Notes: generated by a model from the letters alone, not told the origin. A stretch of 64,000 nt of DNA from Vulpes vulpes (GCF_048418805.1 NC_132781.1:60823148-60887147), one strand, 5' to 3'; counted from the stretch's first letter, positions 10,600-21,620 are shown. A program made the numbers and translations.

Positions 10600-10870
10600 T
10601 CTCCATAGCTTCCCTTGGTGACACAACAATGCAAAACAGATCTATCTCCTCCTATTTAGGAGCTGCAAGGAGCTGTGCCACACCTGCTTTGAGCCGTTGC
10701 CCCATTGATGGACACCTAGGTTATTGCCAGTCATTCAGGATGAGAAACAACGCTGTGATGAGTATCTTGAACATACTCTGTGCACATCTGTCTTATGACC
10801 TCCCTAGGGTAAAGCCCTAGGCAGGAACTTTCTGGGTCGAAAAGCGGCAGCATTTGTTCATTCCTGGAGC
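10600..10870 (-). mobile_element. Old L1 3' fragment
   Basis: Reverse L1: 'CCATTGATGGACACCTAGGT', 'GAAACAACGCTGTGATGAGT', 'CTGGGTCGAAAAG' match the antisense of the L1 ORF2 end. Confidence 0.55.
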
Positions 10871-10924
10871 GGCAACCAAGGGCATTCTAGCATCATCTGG
10901 TTCTTTGGCCCCTTCTACCAATGG

Positions 10925-11640
10925 TTATGAAGTGCTGATTTGGTGCCTGGCTCTGTGTTAGGGACTGGGATGGCCCTGTCCCTGCTCTTGTGGCAATTAC
11001 GTTCTAGCTCAGGGGAGACACATACAATATCAGAGAGGAGGGCTCAACAGAGAGTCAGACAGGGCCAGATGACAGAGCATGACAGAGAACTTCTTGCAGC
11101 CCAGTGGTCAGGGAAGACACAGTGACCTGACCAGCAGGTTTGGGTAAAGCAACCAGCAGTGGGCGAAAAGGTCCTGAGATGGGAGTGAGCTCAGTGAGCA
11201 GGAAGGACAAAACAATAATCAGTGTGGCTGAGGTGGGGTAGACAGGCAGGGAACAGTCTGAGAGAAGAGAAAGGGCACAGAGGCCACTTCGTGGAGGGCC
11301 AGGGGAGTGTGGGAGCCACTGCAGGCTGAAGCAGGAGACTGACATGAAAGCTGCTGCAGAGTGGATGCAGGGAGTGGCAGGAACAAAGGCAGAGCATTCA
11401 CATGCCTGTAGGGCCCTGGGTGCTGCTGGACAATCAGACGTGGAGAGAGGGACAAGACACCTGTCCAGGAGGACTCCAAGGCTTTCAGATTTGGTTTATG
11501 GAGCTGGGGGAGACTCGGGAGGAGAGGGTTTGAGGATGGGGATCCCAAGCTATGTTGTGGGAAATCCACACAGACATGTGGAGATGTCTAGGAGACCCTG
11601 ACTGCGGGGTGGAGTTGGGTGGGGCTGGATGGAGTGGCGC
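10925..11640 (-). mobile_element. L2 LINE remnant
   Basis: Reverse L2 over a long stretch: 'GGTGCCTGGCTCTGTGTTAG', 'CTGCTCTTGTGGCAATTACG', 'GAGCAGGAAGGAC', 'GAGGCCACTTCGTGGAGGGC', 'GCTGCAGAGTGGATGCAGG'. Confidence 0.5.
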
Positions 11641-12394
11641 GTCTAGATCTGGGAGCTACAGGTCCAGACACAGCCCAGTGCAGCAGCCCACTGCCCAGCT
11701 TTGCTCCAGCGGCAGGGGAGTCCTCTGGTTCCAGATGAAATTGGTCACTCTTTGTAAAGAAAGGAACTAAGGAGTCATTGATGGCAGCTGGCCCCAAGGT
11801 CTCTCCATGGAGAGAAGTCAGCAGCAAGGAGCAGGAAGGGGAGCCCGACAGTGCACTCCACTTGGTCAGCTAGCTCACTGCCTTCCTGCTGGGGTGGCGA
11901 GGCTGGCATGGGGATGCTGCTCTCTCTGTACCCCTCACTCTCTCCCTCCCTGCCACACCCTAGGCTGGATTGAGCCGAGGAGCCAGAGACTTAAAGGAAG
12001 AATCGAAACCCAGGGATGAGAGGGCTGGAAGAGTGTACGTCCCAGGAGCCCCCTGGTCAGCAGAATCAAGAAAGCCTTTGCAGAAGAGAGGCCAGCCCAA
12101 CTGGAAGGGGAGGGATGAAGAAGAGTTCGCCAGGCAGATGCAAGGAGCAAGGGCAGGCAATGCTATCACGTAGAACAGCCAATATTCTGGGCCATGAGAG
12201 TTTTCAAGTCCTTTTCGGCTCTGAGTCCTGGTTTTCTAGCTAAATCCTGCTTGTCAGGCCCAGATGGAGCCCATGGGGGAGCCCACAGTGCTGCTCCTCC
12301 CTGGTCTCAGAGCTGATCCTCATAGCCCCTCTCCAGAACACATAGCCCCTCTAGTGGGCTAGAGGCCAACCCAGAGCATCCTGGCTGGGTTTCT
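11641..12394. other. Unique GC-rich sequence
   Basis: No exon or clear repeat. ACATAGCCCCTCT is duplicated at a short interval near 12325-12355. Confidence 0.35.
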
Positions 12395-12590
12395 CCGGCA
12401 AGGACAGGTAAGCCGGCCTGGTCCAAATCCCAGCTCTCAGTTTACCAGCTGGACAACCATGGGCAAGTAATTCCACTTCTCAGAGCTTCAGTTTCCTTGT
12501 GTGTCGTTGTAGGGTAAGGACAGTTCCCGGAGGGCTGGCAGGAGAATGAATGAGTTACTTGAGGTAGAACTTAGAACAGGGACAGGGGGA
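12395..12590 (+). mobile_element. MIR SINE
   Basis: 'CCTGGTCCAAATCCCAGCTC', 'GGACAACCATGGGCAAGTAA', 'CAGAGCTTCAGTTTCCTTGT' and 'GAGAATGAATGAGTTACTTG' follow MIR order. Confidence 0.65.
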
Positions 12591-12596
12591 GCAGTG

Positions 12597-12696
12597 CAAC
12601 CTCCTCCTCTCCTCTCCCCTTCCCCTTTCTTCCCTCCTCCTCCTCTCCCTCTCCCTTCCCTCCTCCTCGATCCCTCCCTCCCTTTCTCCTTCCCCT
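12597..12696 (+). repeat. ~100-bp polypyrimidine tract
   Basis: CT-rich low-complexity run (CCTCCTCCTCTCC type) broken only by a GA at 12669-12670; homopurine on the other strand. Able in principle to form intramolecular triplex. Confidence 0.9.
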
Positions 12697-12814
12697 AGTA
12701 CAGCTTGCACCTGTCTGGCTTTTCTTGCTGTCTCCTCCACTGTCCTGCTGAGGCTTGATCATTTCCTCCAGAGGCTTGGACCCAGATCCCCAAGAGCCTT
12801 ACTCTCTCCACAGT

Positions 12815-13085
12815 AAGGTCTCTGGTCAAATGTCACTTCTCTGACACCCTCTCTAAGATGTCATCCCCTCTGCCCTGTCCCTCTCATCACTCTCTAGCCA
12901 CCGCTGCCCCCCGACATTTGAGTTTTCTTTCTGGCACTCAGCACACCATGTGACATTATATTATATATTTGTGTAGTGTCTGCTAGCCCTGGCTTCCTGC
13001 AAGCTCCATGCTGTGCCCCCGGCACCTAGAGCAGTGCCCGGGACAGCGGACCCCCAGTAAGTAAGTGTGGAACAGAATATTTGTG
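12815..13085 (+). mobile_element. L2 LINE 3' end
   Basis: Forward L2: 'TCTGGTCAAATGTCACTTCT', 'TGACACCCTCTCTAAGATGT', 'GACATTATATTATATATTTG', 'GCAAGCTCCATGCTG', 'CACCTAGAGCAGTGCCCGGG'. Confidence 0.65.
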
Positions 13086-13379
13086 GAAGAACTGAGCATC
13101 AGTTATAATGGTTGTGTTTCCCCACTGCTTCCTGCCTTGATCTACAAGCACACAATCTGGGAGCTCGCACTGAGCACCCGGGCATCTCACTTCCAGATTC
13201 CTCTGTGTGTCTCCCTGTGTCTAGTGCATATCTGGTTGAACTGATCCTCTCTTCCCATTAAAAAGCTGGGTCCCAGCCGGGAGACCAGAGGGTCTTCTAC
13301 TGGGGGCGGTGTGGGTACTGTGAACCTGGCATTCTCTATGCATTTCACTTACCAACTTTCCAACAAAGGTTTTCTGAGT
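13086..13379. other. Unassigned intronic sequence
   Basis: No gene or clear repeat recognised. Confidence 0.3.
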
Positions 13380-13475
13380 CCCACTTCACAGATGGGAACA
13401 CTGAGAGGCTACAGCAAGTCTCAGAGCAGTGGCAGCAGTGGGGCTTGAGGCCCATGTCGACCTGATTGGAAGGCC
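13380..13475 (-). mobile_element. MIR fragment
   Basis: 'CCCACTTCACAGATGGGAAC', 'ACTGAGAGGCTACAGCAAG' match the reverse MIR core. Confidence 0.5.
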
Positions 13476-14110
13476 TCACTTGCCCCACAGTAGTACCCAG
13501 TGGTGCCTCCTAGGGAGTGTCTTGGTGTGGATGGCAGGGAGGCTTGGAGATGGGACAGGACCAGCCTTTGGTGGCTCTACTTGACATCCTGGGCCCCTCT
13601 GAGCAACCATCCTTCACCATCTCCTGTGTTTAAGGAGAGGGGTGGCTCTGCTTTTGTGGCTCATTTAAGTGCCTCAAAACTGAGGGTTGGCAACTCTTCA
13701 CAAGTTGTGAGCCAGCCAGTGGGGCATGAAGCACATCATGGGCTAGCCATGTCATTGGCGCCACAGGGCGAGTTGGGGCCCGGCTCCTTCTAATGACAGC
13801 AGCTCCGTGTGTGCATGGGCCCTTGTAAGAGATCCCATGTGCCCTCTGAGAACCCTGACCAGTCCCAAAGAAAGCAGGACTCAAGGGCCAGAAATACTCA
13901 TCAACCTCCTGGTCAAGAAGTGGCAGGAGCAGGGCCCCAGATCTGGGGCCAGGTGAGAAATCCAAGTCCTCCATGGCCCCGTTGGGAAGGTTGGTAACTT
14001 GCCCCCATGACCACAGCAGGCTCCAGGGCCTGGACTCTCAACTAAAATGTGCTGTAGCTTCTTCATGCTGCACAAATGTGTGGCCCAATTCTATTAGAGA
14101 ACCTCAGAAC
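13476..14110. other. Unique intronic sequence
   Basis: No exon or repeat recognised, apart from the 15-bp target duplication (14096-14110) of the next SINE. Confidence 0.35.
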
Positions 14111-14227
14111 GGGGATCCCTGGGTGGTTCCGTGGTTTAGCGCCTGCCTTTGGCCCAGGGAGTGATCTTGGAGTCCTGAGATCAAGTCCCACATCGGGATC
14201 TCTGCATGGAGCCTGCTTCTCCCTCTG

Positions 14228-14268
<41 letters not shown>

Positions 14269-14288
14269 TAAATAAAATCTTTAAAAAG
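14111..14288 (+). mobile_element. SINEC with perfect 15-bp target duplication
   Basis: Head 'GGGGATCCCTGGGTGGTTCC', 'TGCTTCTCCCTCTGCCTGTC', (CT)n and 'ATAAATAAATAAAATCTTTA'. Flanked by AGAGAACCTCAGAAC at 14096-14110 and 14289-14303. Confidence 0.95.
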
Positions 14289-14303
14289 AGAGAACCTCAG
14301 AAC

Positions 14304-14689
14304 TTTCTCAGAAGGAAGCAAGCGCTTAGCAGATGGTGGGTGTTCATGGATCGCCAGGGTTGAGAGGACGGGGACGGTGGTCATGGTCCCCATGGTTCAG
14401 TGAAATCATTGATTTCTTCATGAGCAATGGGGCTCCATGGAGCAATCCTGGCTGCTGCATCCCAAGGTATTGCCTCGTGTTCCATCTGGGGAGCCCTGGG
14501 GATGTTGGCACGTTCTGAGTGTGGGCAGCAGGCTTGAGACAGGCTGGCATGAAGTGAGGGGGATCTTCAACAGCCGGCAAGGATAGTGCTCTTTGTCCTA
14601 TCCCCAAACCCCAAGATCTCGGCCCTGTGCTGGCACCAAAGTGCCTGGCCATTGCCCTGAGAGAACCCCTAGCTTCCAAGAGTCCCAGG
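14304..14689. other. Unique intronic sequence
   Basis: No exon or repeat recognised. Confidence 0.35.
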
Positions 14690-14830
14690 CTGGAGGCTCA
14701 TTCAGTGCAGCCCCCTGAGAGGGCAGAAATCTCTCCCTTACGTTCTTGATCCAACTTCTGTTTGATTACCTCCCAGGATGGGGAACTCACTTCCTGTCAG
14801 GCAGTCAATTCCTCTGACTCCAAAGTAAGG
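14690..14830 (-). mobile_element. Possible L3/CR1 LINE fragment
   Basis: 'GATTACCTCCCAGGATGGGG' and 'AACTCACTTCCTGTCAGGCA' resemble the antisense of mammalian L3/CR1 3' sequence. Short and diverged. Confidence 0.4.
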
Positions 14831-15454
14831 ACTCAATGGAGTCATGCTGTGTCCTCCTGCTGCCGCTCCACATTAGCCCAGCTTTGCTCACCATGGTCAT
14901 GCAGAGTGATTCTGCCCTGGGAGAAGCCCCTGTGATAATCAGAACCCCCCCCACACACATACACACACATGAGCTCAGCTCTCTGCAGAGAGCCTGAGCC
15001 TCCACCTGAACCTCATCCCCCACTTCCACCCCATGCTTCCTGGCTAGTTTTCAGGTTTTATGGTGAGTCAAGGGGAAAAAAATCAAGAAGCTAGAAGCAC
15101 TTTATCGACAAAAACAATGATAGCTATCCACGCAATTCAGCTGACTTTAGCCAAAGAGCATGTCAGGAGCATAAGACCCAGAATTGAATGAGTCCCTGCC
15201 CATGAGGATCCCCACTAGGATAGGGGTGGGAGGTTGGAGTGGCAGGTGGACCCAGACTTCGGCCAGAAGTGGGGACCAGCAGAGGGAGCTCTCCCCGCTG
15301 GTCACAGTGGGGTTTATAACAGCCGGCTTTCAGGATAGCTAGTTTTCCAGCACATAGACAAGGGGAGGTGGCAGAGAGAGAGAGCACACAGGGTGCAAGG
15401 ACCTGAGAACAGAGGCCAAGTAGTGGGGCCACCTAGCCAACTGATTTGCTTGGG
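14831..15454. other. Unique sequence with a short CA patch
   Basis: Contains an imperfect ACAC patch at 14951-14969; otherwise unassigned. Confidence 0.35.
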
Positions 15455-15805
15455 ACAGAAGATATCAGGAATCAGCACACCTTACCTGTAAAGGACCAGA
15501 CAGTAAATACTTGGGGTACTGCAGGCAATTCAGCCTCCACTCTATTTTCTCAGCTCTACTGTTGGAGCTCAGAAACACAGAGGACACTTAACAAAGGGGG
15601 TGTGACTGTATTGCAACATAATTTTATTTGTCGACACTGAAATTTGAGTGTCACATAATTTTCTTGTGTCATGAAATGGCATTCTTGGGATTACTTCCCA
15701 GCCATTTAAAAATCTGAAAAACATTCTCGGCCCACAGGCTACACAAAAACAGGTGATGGGCTGGATCTGACCTTCAGGCCATAGTTTGCTGGGCCCCCAC
15801 ACACC
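15455..15805. mobile_element. hAT-type DNA transposon remnant (Charlie-like)
   Basis: 'TACCTGTAAAGGACCAGACA', 'GTAAATACTTGGGGTACTGC' at the left and 'CACAAAAACAGGTGATGGGC', 'TGACCTTCAGGCCATAGTTT', 'GCTGGGCCCCCACA' at the right are inverted ends typical of non-autonomous hAT elements. Subfamily not resolved. Confidence 0.55.
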
Positions 15806-16076
15806 CCTGCTCTATATGTTTGGGAGTACTGGGAGATTGTGCTCAAAAGTTAGGTAGAAGTGAGCCTTGAATGCCAGAGTAAGGATTTCGAGGTTGGTTT
15901 GGTCAGTGCTTGGTTACGGATCCTGCTCTGGGTGAACTCGTCACCCAACTATCCACCCTCCCACCCAACCCAACTGCCATCAAATCAAGTCCTGAAATGT
16001 ACAGTGGGATAATTTCTTTTAAAATGTGTGTCCAATGACATAGGAATACAAGCTTGTTGTTAAAAAGAAAAGTTGG
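15806..16076. other. Unassigned sequence
   Basis: No gene or repeat recognised apart from the target site of the next SINE. Confidence 0.3.
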
Positions 16077-16256
16077 GGGCAGCCCCGGTGGCTCAGCAGT
16101 TTAGCACCGCCTTCGGCATGGGGTGTGATCCTGGAGACCCGGGATCGAGTCCCACATCGGGCTCCCTGCATGGAGCCTGCTTCTCCCTCTGCCTGTGTCT
16201 CTGCCTCTCTCTATCTGTGTGTCTCTCGTGAATAAATAAAATCTTTAAAAAAAAAA
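16077..16256 (+). mobile_element. SINEC with 15-bp target duplication
   Basis: Head 'GGGCAGCCCCGGTGGCTCAG', B box 'GGGATCGAGTCCC', tail 'AATAAATAAAATCTTTAAAA'. AAAAAGAAAAGTTGG flanks it at 16062-16076 and 16257-16271. Confidence 0.95.
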
Positions 16257-16390
16257 AAAAAGAAAAGTTGGTTAAGAATAGAGACTAATAAGTAAATTTC
16301 CCTTCCAATCACAGTGTGTGTCCAGGGGTGACCATGGTTAGGAGGTGGGTGAATGTGAGCCCAACCTCTTTCCTGGATGCATGGGCACGT

Positions 16391-16401
16391 ACACAGACAC
16401 A

Positions 16402-16439
<38 letters not shown>
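16391..16439 (+). repeat. (CA)n microsatellite
   Basis: About 19 units of CA after a GACACA lead-in. Confidence 0.95.
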
Positions 16440-16445
<6 letters not shown>

Positions 16446-16479
16446 GTGTTTACTCACACCACACATAGCACATTCTATA

Positions 16480-16800
16480 TAATTGTTCTTTTATCACTTA
16501 GCAACTCAACCCTGAATCTTGCCTCCTAAGCACATGGATGCATCCCCTTTGACCCTTATACTGGCCACTGAACACAGTGCGGTGGGCTGTGCTACCCTTC
16601 ACCAGCAGCTTTCCACTGAGGGACAACAAGGCTGGTCCCTGTCTCATATGATTGATTCCAAGCAGTGCTGCCGGCCCTCTCGGCACACATACCTATTTCT
16701 ATGTACCAGTGCTAGCATTTCTGTTGGACAGATTCTCAGGAGCAGATATGCTGTGTCAAAAGGCGCTAGAACTTAAAATTTGGATCAGTGTGGCATTCTG
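16480..16800 (-). mobile_element. Probable old L1/HAL1 fragment
   Basis: 'GGCTGGTCCCTGTCTCATAT', 'AAGCAGTGCTGCCGGCCCTC', 'AGCATTTCTGTTGGACAGAT', 'GATATGCTGTGTCAAAAGGC' are a diverged antisense L1 ORF2 end. Confidence 0.4.
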
Positions 16801-16985
16801 GAGCACTTTCTCCTTGCTGCTTGGAATAAGCATTGCAAATCCTCTGGGATCTGGGGAGTCCCGGAAGGCCAGTCAGGATCTGGGACCTCAGCATCTCAAG
16901 GACTCTTAAATGACTCTGGGTTCTGGATGAACAGGGTTGCCTCCTCTTGCCTCTTGCCAGAGACAACAATTGCCTGTCAATACCT

Positions 16986-17325
16986 TCATCTATCCCTCTA
17001 CCTACCTGTCCACACATCCATCCATCACCCCCATCCACCCACATACCCATCCACCTACTTATCCATCCATCCTTCCACCTGCCCACATACCTTTCTACAT
17101 ATCTACCCATCCACCTGTCCATCCACCTACCCATCCATCTATCCCTCCATCCCCTCATGCCCTCAGCCACCCATTTATCCACCCGCCCATCCACCTACCC
17201 ATCCATCTATCCCTCCCTCCACCCAGTTACCCACATTCCCTTTCACCCACCCACCCACCCATCCACCTACTCATCCATCCATCCATCCCTTCCTTCCTCC
17301 ACCTACCCACCCACTCAGTCTTCAC
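16986..17325 (+). repeat. ~340-bp CCAT/CCAC/CCTA tandem array
   Basis: Degenerate tetranucleotide array, mostly CCATC/CCACC with interspersed CTAC, TATC and TCCC variants. All three forward frames stay open for long stretches (Pro/Ser/Thr/His-rich), a product of the repeat rather than a gene. Confidence 0.9.
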
Positions 17326-18080
17326 CATCTAGTGAAGGAGTATCCACATGCCAGATACTGAGAATATAGCCAGGAACACAAGACAAAAAATCCCCGCCTT
17401 CCTAGATTTACATTCCAGTGGAGACATAGTAAACACACATGATATGTTGGGTGGTGGTAAGGTAGAATGAAGGGCCCAGGAAGCGCTGGGAGTCAGGCCC
17501 TGCTCTCTGAGCAGAAATATGACAGCAAAGAGAGGGGAGCTGTGCAGATATGATGGGCAGAGGGAACAGCCAGTGCAAAGGCCAAAAGGTGGGGATGTTC
17601 AGGGAATGACACTGAGGTGGAGGAAAAGCAGGTCATCTCCCGCAGGTCTCCTTGGAAAGGAAGGGCTTGGCTGTTACTCTGAGTGAGGAGGGGATCTGTG
17701 GAAGCTCTGGGCAGTAGGGAGTGACCTGACTCACAGCTAGCTGCTGGGTTAGAAATAGACCAAAGGGGGCCAGGACTGACATGGGGAGATGGGTCAGGAG
17801 GCCACTGAACTTGACCCAACAAGAGAGACCGGACTAGGTGGTTGGGTGAAGGTGGTGAGAGGGTGGGACTTGAGTGTGCTTGGAAGGTAGCCACGAGCCT
17901 TCCTGATGGACTGACATGGGGTGATAAAGAGAGGAAAGGATGACAGAAAGGTTTAGGGCTTCATGAGCCAGGAGAATGAAGCTAGAAGCGGAGGAGGTCA
18001 GAGGAAGGGAGTTTGAGCTGAGGCCCTGATTGTACTTGCCCAGCTAGAGGTGGGCACCAGTCATCCAGGGCAGAGAGTGG
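17326..18080 (-). mobile_element. L2 LINE remnant
   Basis: Reverse L2: 'ATGCCAGATACTGAGAATAT', 'TTTACATTCCAGTGGAGACA', 'AACAGCCAGTGCAAAGGCCA', 'GGGAGTGACCTGACTCACAG'. Confidence 0.55.
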
Positions 18081-18429
18081 AGACAGACCTGGGGACCGCC
18101 AGGTACAGGTGGAATTTCAAGTCCTGTGCCTGGATGCCAGCACCAAAGGAGTGGCGGGAGAGGACAGAGTAGGGCTGGGAGCCCAGTCCTGGGATGTGCC
18201 TGCATCAGGGCACAGGGAGATGAGGAAGAGCTTGAAAGAAGGAACAGCCTCTATGAGGAGGAAGGCCCAGACAGCAGGGACCTGGAAGCCAAGGGGAGAA
18301 GGGATTTCTGCAAACTGGGTCAGGAGGTGCTGAGCAGCCAAGTGAGCTGGGGACACAACACTAACTACTGGCTTTGGCAACACAGTGTGATCCAGGCAGA
18401 GATGAGAAAGCCCAAGCAACCATGGGAGT
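18081..18429. other. Unassigned intronic sequence
   Basis: Possibly further decayed L2; no exon recognised. Confidence 0.3.
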
Positions 18430-18870
18430 CCTAAGGAAGAGTACTTGACCTGGGAGGGCTTCCTGGAGGAGGGGGTGTCTAAGCAGAACCTGAGGGATGC
18501 AGACACTTTTGCCATGCAGAAAAGGGGTGTCCAGGCTGAGGGGTCAGCACAGCGTCAAGAGGAGAGAGCAGCCAGCTCGTTTGGGGACCTGAAAATCAGA
18601 AAGTCTGGCTGTAATGCGGAATGCAAGAGGGGTGAGGGGCAGATGGAGAGGGAGTACTGTCCTCACAGGACCCTGGAGAGCTTGGCAAAGTAGATGGTGG
18701 GGTCCTTAACCAGAGACCAAGTTTGGGGGATAGGTGAGTGTTAGGGGTGCAGTGTTAGGAGTGGGGAGTCAGGAGGAGAAGCAGTTTGGAGAAAGGTGAT
18801 AAATTTGAAGAGTTTAGGGTGCTGAGGGTGCTCAGGGGGAGATGTCCAATGTCAATGTGACACATGGACT
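18430..18870 (-). mobile_element. Probable L2 LINE remnant
   Basis: 'GGAGGGCTTCCTGGAGGAGG', 'GTGTCTAAGCAGAACCTGAG' resemble the antisense L2 motif encoding the post-insertion 'aggaag' region. Diverged. Confidence 0.4.
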
Positions 18871-19364
18871 GGACCTCTGAGTCTTGGAGGGACCATATGT
18901 ACTGGGAAGACGCTGGGCAGGGCTACGTGGAGCTGAGCCACTTGCCTGCCTCTTTCTTTGGCGCAGCGTAAGGCCAGCCTGCGTCCAGCCACCTGCTGCA
19001 TGCTGTGCTGGGGCAGGGTCCCCGCAGCTTCTAGACATTGTGGCTTATCGGGCTGGCCAGGTAGCAGGAGCCCAAGGGGGGGCCAGCGGTTCCTCTGAAT
19101 GAACTGTTGTAACCGTGCCTTTTCCCTCCTGTCTCCGTGCTCCTCCTGTCGGCAGCCCAGAGTGCCTTTGCCAAGTCCCTCAGGCACCACAAAAAGAAGG
19201 GGGCCCCACCACTCCATGTACACTTTCCAACATCCAAGGGACGCTGATTTATGGACCACCCAGGAGATGCCGTTCTGGCTGCGGAAGAGCAGGGATGACA
19301 CTGGTGGCCGGGCTTCTGTCCTCAAGAGGCCCATCCTCCACTGGGGGGGCGAACAATAAATGTA
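18871..19364. other. Unique GC-rich sequence
   Basis: No exon supported although several frames are open in the GC-rich sequence. Confidence 0.35.
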
Positions 19365-19745
19365 TGATTAAAGTCCAGTGTGGTATTCAGAGAGATAAGC
19401 GTGGGGGCCAGCAGGGATCAGAGGTGCTTCTAGGAGGAAGCAACGCTTAAACTATAGATCTGAAGGATGTTGAGTCAGTCAGACAAGGAAAAACTGGAGG
19501 GTGCAAAAGTATTTGAGTGAGTGGGAACGCACGCTGGAGGCTCAGAGATGAGAGAGCATGCCAGGTGGGAGGGAATGAAAGGGTTCCGTGTGATGGAGCA
19601 TGGGGTGCCTCCAGGTGGCAGTGGTTGGGGGTGTGGTGGAGGTACAGGACCTCAGCAGTCAGGCTTAGGAGCGTAGACTTTCTCCTGAGGGCAGCGGGGA
19701 GGTATGCAGTGTCCTAAGCAGGCAATGACATGGTCAGATTTACGT
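19365..19745 (-). mobile_element. L2 LINE remnant
   Basis: Reverse L2: 'GTGCTTCTAGGAGGAAGCAA', 'TATAGATCTGAAGGATG', 'GGAGCGTAGACTTTCTCCTG', 'CAGGCAATGACATGGTCAGA'. A CTCF-like CCTCCAGGTGGCAG lies inside at 19608-19621. Confidence 0.5.
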
Positions 19746-19919
19746 GTGCGACAATTCAGCAGCAGAGATCAGAAACACCCAACCTCAGCCCCGGGAAACC
19801 CAGGGCCGTCTCATCGGAGGCAAGGCCCCTCCACCCTCCTGTAGCTCCCTCGACGTAAGGAGGGTCAGTGTGGCCTGCACGCCTCACAGCACCTCGAGTC
19901 CGCCCCTGGGGCAGGCCTC

Positions 19920-20180
19920 ACGGTCACCCAACAGCCTGCGCTGGGGATCCAGGCCTGACACGCCACGCGGGAGGGCACCCAGGTCGCAGCGGGGCGGCCG
20001 GCGGCTGGCGGATGGCGCAGGGATGCTCAGGGATGCTCCGCGGACGCCGCCTGCTGAGGCTGCTGGCGGGACGCGGGAGAAACGGGGGTGCCCCGCGGCG
20101 CCACCGTGTGGCCGGCCTGGCTCACGACAGGACGTCGGCCGGCCCGGGAGGGAGCGCGAGGCACAGCGGGTCCTAGTCCC
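19920..20180. promoter_or_regulatory. CpG island, intragenic
   Basis: By eye roughly 30 CpG dinucleotides in about 240 bp with very high GC (runs such as GGGCGGCCGGCGGC near 19993-20006). The surrounding 15 kb is CpG-poor. No first exon with a matching donor was recognised on either strand. It may be a promoter or an orphan island. Confidence 0.65.
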
Positions 20181-20214
20181 ACCGCACTTTCGAAATTTCT
20201 TTTTCAAAGTGCAA

Positions 20215-20563
20215 GCAGGTTTGCAGACTGTTTATGACTTTTCGAGTAGCATATGCTTACTGAGAAAGATGTGCCGACGCCACGCACCGTACGAGGCAGC
20301 AATTGGCAGGTCCCCCCAGCATTCGGGCCGCATCCCCGGACACCAAAGGATTGCGCTTTGCCCAGTGGGCCTCGAGGTTTTCCTCTACAGGAAGAAATGC
20401 ATGAAGAGATTTCTGTGTGTCCCACCTGTTTTCTGTCCCCTTGTCTTTATCTTGCCCTATGTATAGGTATACAAATGAGATCCTATGATCTGCGCCTAGT
20501 GTTCCGCCAGTTGCTTTGTTTTTAGATTTTATTTTTATTGACTATAGCATAGAGACAAAAACG
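20215..20563 (-). mobile_element. Probable old L1 3' fragment
   Basis: 'AGTAGCATATGCTTACTGAG' and 'TACAAATGAGATCCTATGAT', 'GCCAGTTGCTTTGTTTTTAG' resemble antisense L1 sequence; similar sequence may resume at 20748-20870 beyond the inserted SINE. Confidence 0.4.
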
Positions 20564-20573
20564 ATATTTATCT

Positions 20574-20737
20574 TTTCTTTTAAAGGTTTTTATTTATTTA
20601 TTCATGACAGACAGACAGAGAGAGGCAGAGACACAGGCTCCGTGCAGGGAGCCCGACGTGGGACTCGATCCCGCGTCTCTAGGATCGCGCCCGGGGCTGC
20701 AGGCGGCGCCGAACCGCTGAGCCACCTGGGCTGCCCC
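20574..20737 (-). mobile_element. SINEC with 10-bp target duplication
   Basis: Reverse SINEC: 'TTTTATTTATTTATTCATGA', 'GAGAGAGGCAGAGACACAGG', 'GGGACTCGATCCCGCGTC', 'CGAACCGCTGAGCCACCTGG'. ATATTTATCT flanks it (20564-20573, 20738-20747). It lacks the usual GCAGAGGGAGAAGCAG block. Confidence 0.92.
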
Positions 20738-20872
20738 ATATTTATCTAATATATGTAAAGTACGTGTATCAGGTAAACACTATATGCCCCCTACCCAATT
20801 TAAGAAGATTTTTATTATCTTTGAAGTTTCTTCTATGTATTACTTTATTTTTCAGTTAAAAAATACATTTAT

Positions 20873-21064
20873 GGGACACGTGGGTGGCTCAGTTGGTTAA
20901 GCCTCTGCCTTCAGCTCAGGCAGGATCTCAGGGTCCTGGGATCAAGCCCTGCTTTGGGCTCTCTGCTTGCAAGGGAGCCTGCTTCTCCCTCTCCCTCCAC
21001 CCCTCTCCCCGCCCCCAACTTGTGCATGCTCTCTCTCTCTCTCAAACAGATAAATAAAAGCTTA
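20873..21064 (+). mobile_element. Older SINEC variant
   Basis: 'GGGACACGTGGGTGGCTCAG', 'TTGGTTAAGCCTCTGCCTTC', 'CTGCTTCTCCCTCTCCCTCC' and a CT-rich tail with 'AAATAAAAGC' indicate an older carnivore SINE subfamily. Confidence 0.85.
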
Positions 21065-21620
21065 AATATATGCATTTATTTTCTCTCCCTTCTCACCTCT
21101 GGACTGATTTGATATTTATTTTACTAATACATTTTTTTTTTTTTATTACCTTACCAGTTTCCCATTCTTGTAGTGCTTCTCCTGGAGATGACAGTTAAAG
21201 TCTGGTATACATTCGTACTCTTACCACTTGCAGGGAAATGCAGGAATCTTAGGCTACTTAAAACTCCATTTGCCCCCTTCTGACTTATATGCTATTGTCA
21301 TCTGGTGCCATCAAGTATTTTAACTCTTTATATATTTCAAACTCCACAAGAGGATATTATTATTGGTCACGCAGACAATATTGGTTTAGATTAACCACAT
21401 ATTTTCTCTCTCTCCATTGGCCTTCATTTCTTCCTGCATCTTCAAGTTTCTGTCTGGCATCCATTTTCTCCTGTCTGAAAACCATCTTTTCCTAATTCCT
21501 TTGATAAGGGTGAGCTGGTGGCAAATTATTACAGTTTTTATTTGCCTGGAATACCTCTGCTTCATTTCCATTTTCAAAGGGTATTTTTAGCTGGGTATGT
21601 ACTTTCGGGTTGGCAAGAGA
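21065..21620. mobile_element. Old L1-related fragment
   Basis: 'TGGCCTTCATTTCTTCCTGC', 'AAAGGGTATTTTTAGCTGGG', 'ACTTTCGGGTTGGCAAG' resemble antisense L1 sequence seen widely in mammalian genomes. Strand and family not certain. Confidence 0.4.

Noticed and set aside
16780..17361. Three long Pro/Ser/Thr/His-rich frames
   Set aside because: Products of a tetranucleotide array that happens to lack stops in every frame.
19744..20466. 240-codon plus-strand open frame across the CpG island
   Set aside because: Arg/Pro/Gly-rich from GC composition, no domain, runs from an L2 through the island into old L1 sequence.
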